This document shows positions 4,978 through 7,748 of a DNA stretch of 7,748 bases, one piece after another. Origin of the DNA: CAOJBM01 sp051872535 (GTDB taxonomy: Bacteria > Bacillota_I > Bacilli_A > RF39 > UBA660); the NCBI GenBank assembly GCA_051872535.1, contig JBJEDY010000054.1:1-7748 (forward strand). The letters run 5' to 3'. The stretch's first letter is position 1. Each line of letters starts with the position of its first letter. Both the position numbers and the translations under genes were made by a program. The notes under the pieces are model-generated. The model did not search any database, was not told the origin of the DNA, and saw nothing but the letters and a program-made list of their open reading frames with translations.

Positions 4978-5577
4978 TTAACTCAATTTCTTTAATTCTT
5001 CATAGTACTTAGCTTGAGCACATGTAATGTAAGGAACTACCCAAATAGCAGGAATTATGAAAACACATAACAATATCCATCCAATGAAACTTAAAGAAAA
5101 TAAGAAGTAATCCATTTTATGTCCTTCCATCATTTCTTTACTTTTGGACATACATTCTTGTACAGATATTTCATCATTATCACAGAAAATGTAATAAACC
5201 ATTGAATACCCTAATGCACAAATAATACCAGGAATTATTAATAATAAAGACCATAACATTGTATATAATCCAACCAAGAATGATAATATAAAGACAATAA
5301 AGAACTTATTATAATACTTTGTAATAGTACTAATATCAGGATTATTACCTCTAATAATATCAAGAATATATGATACAACACCAACTTCTAAAGGTAGTAA
5401 TCCTATTGATATTATTGAACTTAAGAAATTATTAATAAAAGTATCATCAGTAATAATTCCACATAACATTCCTAAAATCCAAGAAATTAATCCAATAATT
5501 AAAAATGGTTTCCAAATATTCCAAATATTCTTTTCAGCTATTTCTTTAGCACTTTCTTTAATTTTTCTCCAATCCAT
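4978..5577 (-). CDS. DUF975-family membrane protein
   Basis: This is a 199-residue integral membrane protein of the DUF975 family, whose function is not known to me. The N-terminus MDWRKIKESAKEIAEKN is the amphipathic lead of the family. Hydrophobic stretches follow at about 24-42, 50-75, 92-130 and 156-182. The diagnostic C-terminal region is intact: SKEMMEGHKMDYFLFSLSFIGW (146-167) and VVPYITCAQAKYYEEL (180-195). I start at ATG 5577, not at the in-frame ATG 5619: AAAGAGGTG (5593-5585) lies seven bases upstream of 5577, the family begins here, and 5619 would overlap recG. It starts 34 nt after the recG stop, so co-transcription is likely. A TATAAT at 5608-5603 could add an internal start, though its -35 is poor. 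No clear terminator follows. Confidence 0.9.
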   Translation of the reverse strand: MDWRKIKESAKEIAEKNIWNIWKPFLIIGLISWILGMLCGIITDDTFINNFLSSIISIGLLPLEVGVVSYILDIIRGNNPDISTITKYYNKFFIVFILSFLVGLYTMLWSLLLIIPGIICALGYSMVYYIFCDNDEISVQECMSKSKEMMEGHKMDYFLFSLSFIGWILLCVFIIPAIWVVPYITCAQAKYYEELKKLS

Positions 5578-5611
5578 AAATTCACACCTCTTTCTTAATA
5601 TAATTATACTA

Positions 5612-7600
5612 CTAATCAATAAAATCTACCATTTTTATTATTCTTTTATAACAACTATAATTCGCAAAATCATTTTCTACATTATCTTTAATAAACGCCT
5701 GAGCGTCATTTTTTGCTTGTAACATAATTTTATAGTCTTTTCTTAAATCTCCAATCTTAAAAACCATATCTCCACTTTGTCTAACTCCAAACAGATCTCC
5801 TTCACCACGTAATTCAAAGTCTTTTTCACTAATATAGAAACCATCATTACTTTCTTCCATAACACGTAATCTTTCTTTATCTTTATTACAAATTAAATAA
5901 CAATAAGATTGTAAATCATTTCTACCCACACGTCCTCTTAACTGATGCAACGTAGCAAGTCCAAATCTTTCAGCATTAAAGATTACCATCATTGTTGAAT
6001 TTTTAACATCAACACCTACTTCAATAACTGTTGTACTGATTAAAACGTTAATAATACCATTCTTAAAATCTTCCATAATAATATCTTTTTCATTTGATTT
6101 CATCTTACCATGTAAAATTTCTATTCGATACTTATTTTGAAAAGCCATCATAAACTTCTCTTTAAGACTGACAACTGATTCCATATCATTATTACCATCT
6201 TCATCTTCTATTAATGGAGCAACAACATAAGCTTGATGTCCATCCATTAACTCTTTATACATATGGTTAAGAACTTCTTTAATATCTTTCGTAACTTTTG
6301 TAATAATATCTTTTCTACCATTTGGTTTAGCTTTAATTATTGAAGTATCCATATCTCCATAAATAGTTAATGCATAAGTTCTTGGTATCGGTGTTGCACT
6401 CATATACAAAACATCTGACATAATACCTTTATTTTGTAAATTACTTCTTTGATTAACTCCAAATCGATGTTGTTCATCTGTAACTACTAAACCAAGATTC
6501 TTAAATAAAACATTATTACTTAATAAAGCATGAGTACCAATAACTAAATCTACTTCACCATTTAAAATCTTTTTTGTTACTTCTTCTTTTTCTTTTTTCT
6601 TCATACTTCCAACTAATAATGAAATTCTAACATTTGTATTTTTTAATAATTTCTTTATACTATCGTAATGTTGCATAGCTAATATCTCTGTTGGAGCCAT
6701 TAAAGCACTTTGATAACCGCTTAAGTAATTAATATATATTGCAATAACACTAACAACTGTCTTACCACTACCTACATCTCCTAATATCAATCTATTCATT
6801 CTTTTTGGAGCTACTAAATCCATAAAAATATCTTCTACAGCACTAAGTTGATCAGTTGTTAATTCAAAAGGTAAACTCTTTATAAAATTCATTACAATAT
6901 TTTTATCGATATGTCTTTCAAGTCCTTGGCTATTTTTTATATATTTATATTTTAAATAATTAACTTTAAACATAAACAAAAAGAATTCTTCATATATTAA
7001 ACGTAATTTACTTTTCTTTAATATTCCCCCATTAGTTGGATTATGAATTTCTTTAATAGCATCAATTTTATTTATAAATTGATACTTGGATGCAAGATAA
7101 GAAGGGATATAATCATCAATATCAATATTTGTTTTTAATATTTCTAAAATAATTTTATTAACTAACTTATTAGTTAAACCATTTACTAAATGATAAACTG
7201 GCTCAATGGTCAATCCATTTATAACTTCAAATTTAATATCATTTGCTATAAAAGTATTATTTTTTTTATTATATCTTCCAACAATACTTAATTTTTTTCC
7301 AATATTTATATTTTTTTTTAAGAAAGCCCTATTAAAAATAGTAACATTAATAATTAAACCATTACTAAAAAAACGAAAACTTAAACGATTAAGATTTCTT
7401 TTTATATAATTAACTCTCGGAATACTTTCAACGACACCATTAATTGTTATAACTTCATTATCTATTAATGCATCACTTATTTTATATACATTATAACGAT
7501 AAGGATAATAAGTTATAATATCCTCAATACTTACTAAATTAAGTTTCTCTAATAAAAGAATTGTTTTTTCTCCTACACCTTTAATACTATTTAAATCCAT
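5612..7600 (-). CDS. recG: ATP-dependent DNA helicase RecG
   Basis: RecG is a superfamily-2 double-stranded DNA translocase that regresses stalled forks and processes branched recombination and repair intermediates in the cytoplasm. The 662 residues are near the usual family length. A helix-hairpin-helix-like IKGVGEKT (6-13) and the OB-fold wedge region (about 45-125) precede the motor. The Q-like motif LTTDQ is at 247-251, Walker A GDVGSGKT at 274-281, APTEIL at 302-307, DEQH at 375-378 followed by RFG, SATPIPRT at 401-408, TTVIEVGVDV at 523-532, and QLRGRVGR at 553-560. The family's end signature ELRGEGDLFGVRQSG (596-610) is complete. All catalytic motifs are intact. ATG 7600 is set by family alignment; its Shine-Dalgarno (AGGTAG, 7611-7606) is weak. 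It is followed by the DUF975 gene. Confidence 0.98.
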   Translation of the reverse strand: MDLNSIKGVGEKTILLLEKLNLVSIEDIITYYPYRYNVYKISDALIDNEVITINGVVESIPRVNYIKRNLNRLSFRFFSNGLIINVTIFNRAFLKKNINIGKKLSIVGRYNKKNNTFIANDIKFEVINGLTIEPVYHLVNGLTNKLVNKIILEILKTNIDIDDYIPSYLASKYQFINKIDAIKEIHNPTNGGILKKSKLRLIYEEFFLFMFKVNYLKYKYIKNSQGLERHIDKNIVMNFIKSLPFELTTDQLSAVEDIFMDLVAPKRMNRLILGDVGSGKTVVSVIAIYINYLSGYQSALMAPTEILAMQHYDSIKKLLKNTNVRISLLVGSMKKKEKEEVTKKILNGEVDLVIGTHALLSNNVLFKNLGLVVTDEQHRFGVNQRSNLQNKGIMSDVLYMSATPIPRTYALTIYGDMDTSIIKAKPNGRKDIITKVTKDIKEVLNHMYKELMDGHQAYVVAPLIEDEDGNNDMESVVSLKEKFMMAFQNKYRIEILHGKMKSNEKDIIMEDFKNGIINVLISTTVIEVGVDVKNSTMMVIFNAERFGLATLHQLRGRVGRNDLQSYCYLICNKDKERLRVMEESNDGFYISEKDFELRGEGDLFGVRQSGDMVFKIGDLRKDYKIMLQAKNDAQAFIKDNVENDFANYSCYKRIIKMVDFID

Positions 7601-7620
7601 AATATCTACCTACCAACTTC

Positions 7621-7687
7621 ATTATAAATTAAAAAACATTTGTTTGTAAATAAATTTGGGTTAAAATTTTATTAAATTTTTTGTCAA
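7621..7687 (-). promoter_or_regulatory. Promoter region of recG
   Basis: On the minus strand TTTACA (7650-7645), 18 bp and a perfect TATAAT (7626-7621) give a start near 7614. A second possible promoter has consensus TTGACA (7687-7682) but only TTTAAC (7665-7660) as -10. The first is the better whole match. Confidence 0.6.
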
Positions 7688-7724
7688 AAAATGATGTTAA
7701 ACATTAATTAAAATGATACCGATT

Positions 7725-7748
7725 TATAATATAGATAACAAACAAAGG
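7725..7748 (+). promoter_or_regulatory. Possible divergent promoter and ribosome binding site at the right edge
   Basis: On the plus strand TATAAT (7725-7730) is followed 13 bases later by AAAGG at the last five bases of the window, which looks like the lead-in to a rightward gene. There is no good -35 and no start codon is visible, so this is tentative. Confidence 0.25.

Noticed and set aside
5578..5619. Upstream ATG (5619) extending the DUF975 protein by 14 residues
   Set aside because: It would overlap recG, has no ribosome binding site, and adds residues outside the family. ATG 5577 has an ideal Shine-Dalgarno.
7206..7409. Plus-strand 67-codon frame inside recG
   Set aside because: It is antisense to an intact recG and lysine/leucine-rich only because of AT bias; no start signals are visible.

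Overview
The window is very AT-rich with standard-code signals: tryptophan is TGG, TGA is used as a stop, and Shine-Dalgarno sites are strong AGGAGG-like. All supported genes lie on the minus strand. This fits a low-G+C Bacillota/Mycoplasmatota-type chromosome, probably an uncultured gut Bacilli or Clostridia relative. No species can be named from the sequence alone.

Layout in transcription order, right to left. recG (7600-5612) is complete, has its own promoter, and is followed after 34 nt by a DUF975-type membrane protein gene (5577-4978). A roughly 600-bp gene-free interval (4371-4977) follows. It holds irregular 19-bp direct repeats, a dense block of perfect and near-perfect hairpins, a strong minus-strand promoter, and a leader with two hairpins and an intrinsic terminator placed directly before the ribosome binding site of a 371-aa protein of unknown function (4370-3255). 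Next comes a membrane-anchored diguanylate cyclase with an intact GGDEF motif (3155-2103), ended by a strong hairpin terminator. A second gene-free interval (1377-2102) carries a candidate plus-strand non-coding RNA locus ended by its own intrinsic terminator, and a divergent promoter region with repeated TTTTGGAAA operator-like sites. That region drives an AAA ATPase/DUF4143 gene (1376-177). At the extreme left, an ATG with an excellent ribosome binding site (base 9, minus strand) marks a further gene leaving the window. Its ribosome binding site lies in one arm of a 20-bp inverted repeat.

The coding content is mostly ordinary: DNA repair, membrane protein, c-di-GMP synthesis, stand-alone ATPase. 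The unusual material is non-coding. The two most testable items are the attenuator-like leader of the unknown gene, where a G-U wobble supports minus-strand RNA, and the plus-strand transcript between the ATPase and cyclase genes, which contains a boxA-like motif and a 3' terminator. No CRISPR array, cas gene, transposase, reverse transcriptase, tRNA or rRNA was seen, so any larger system is not demonstrated here.
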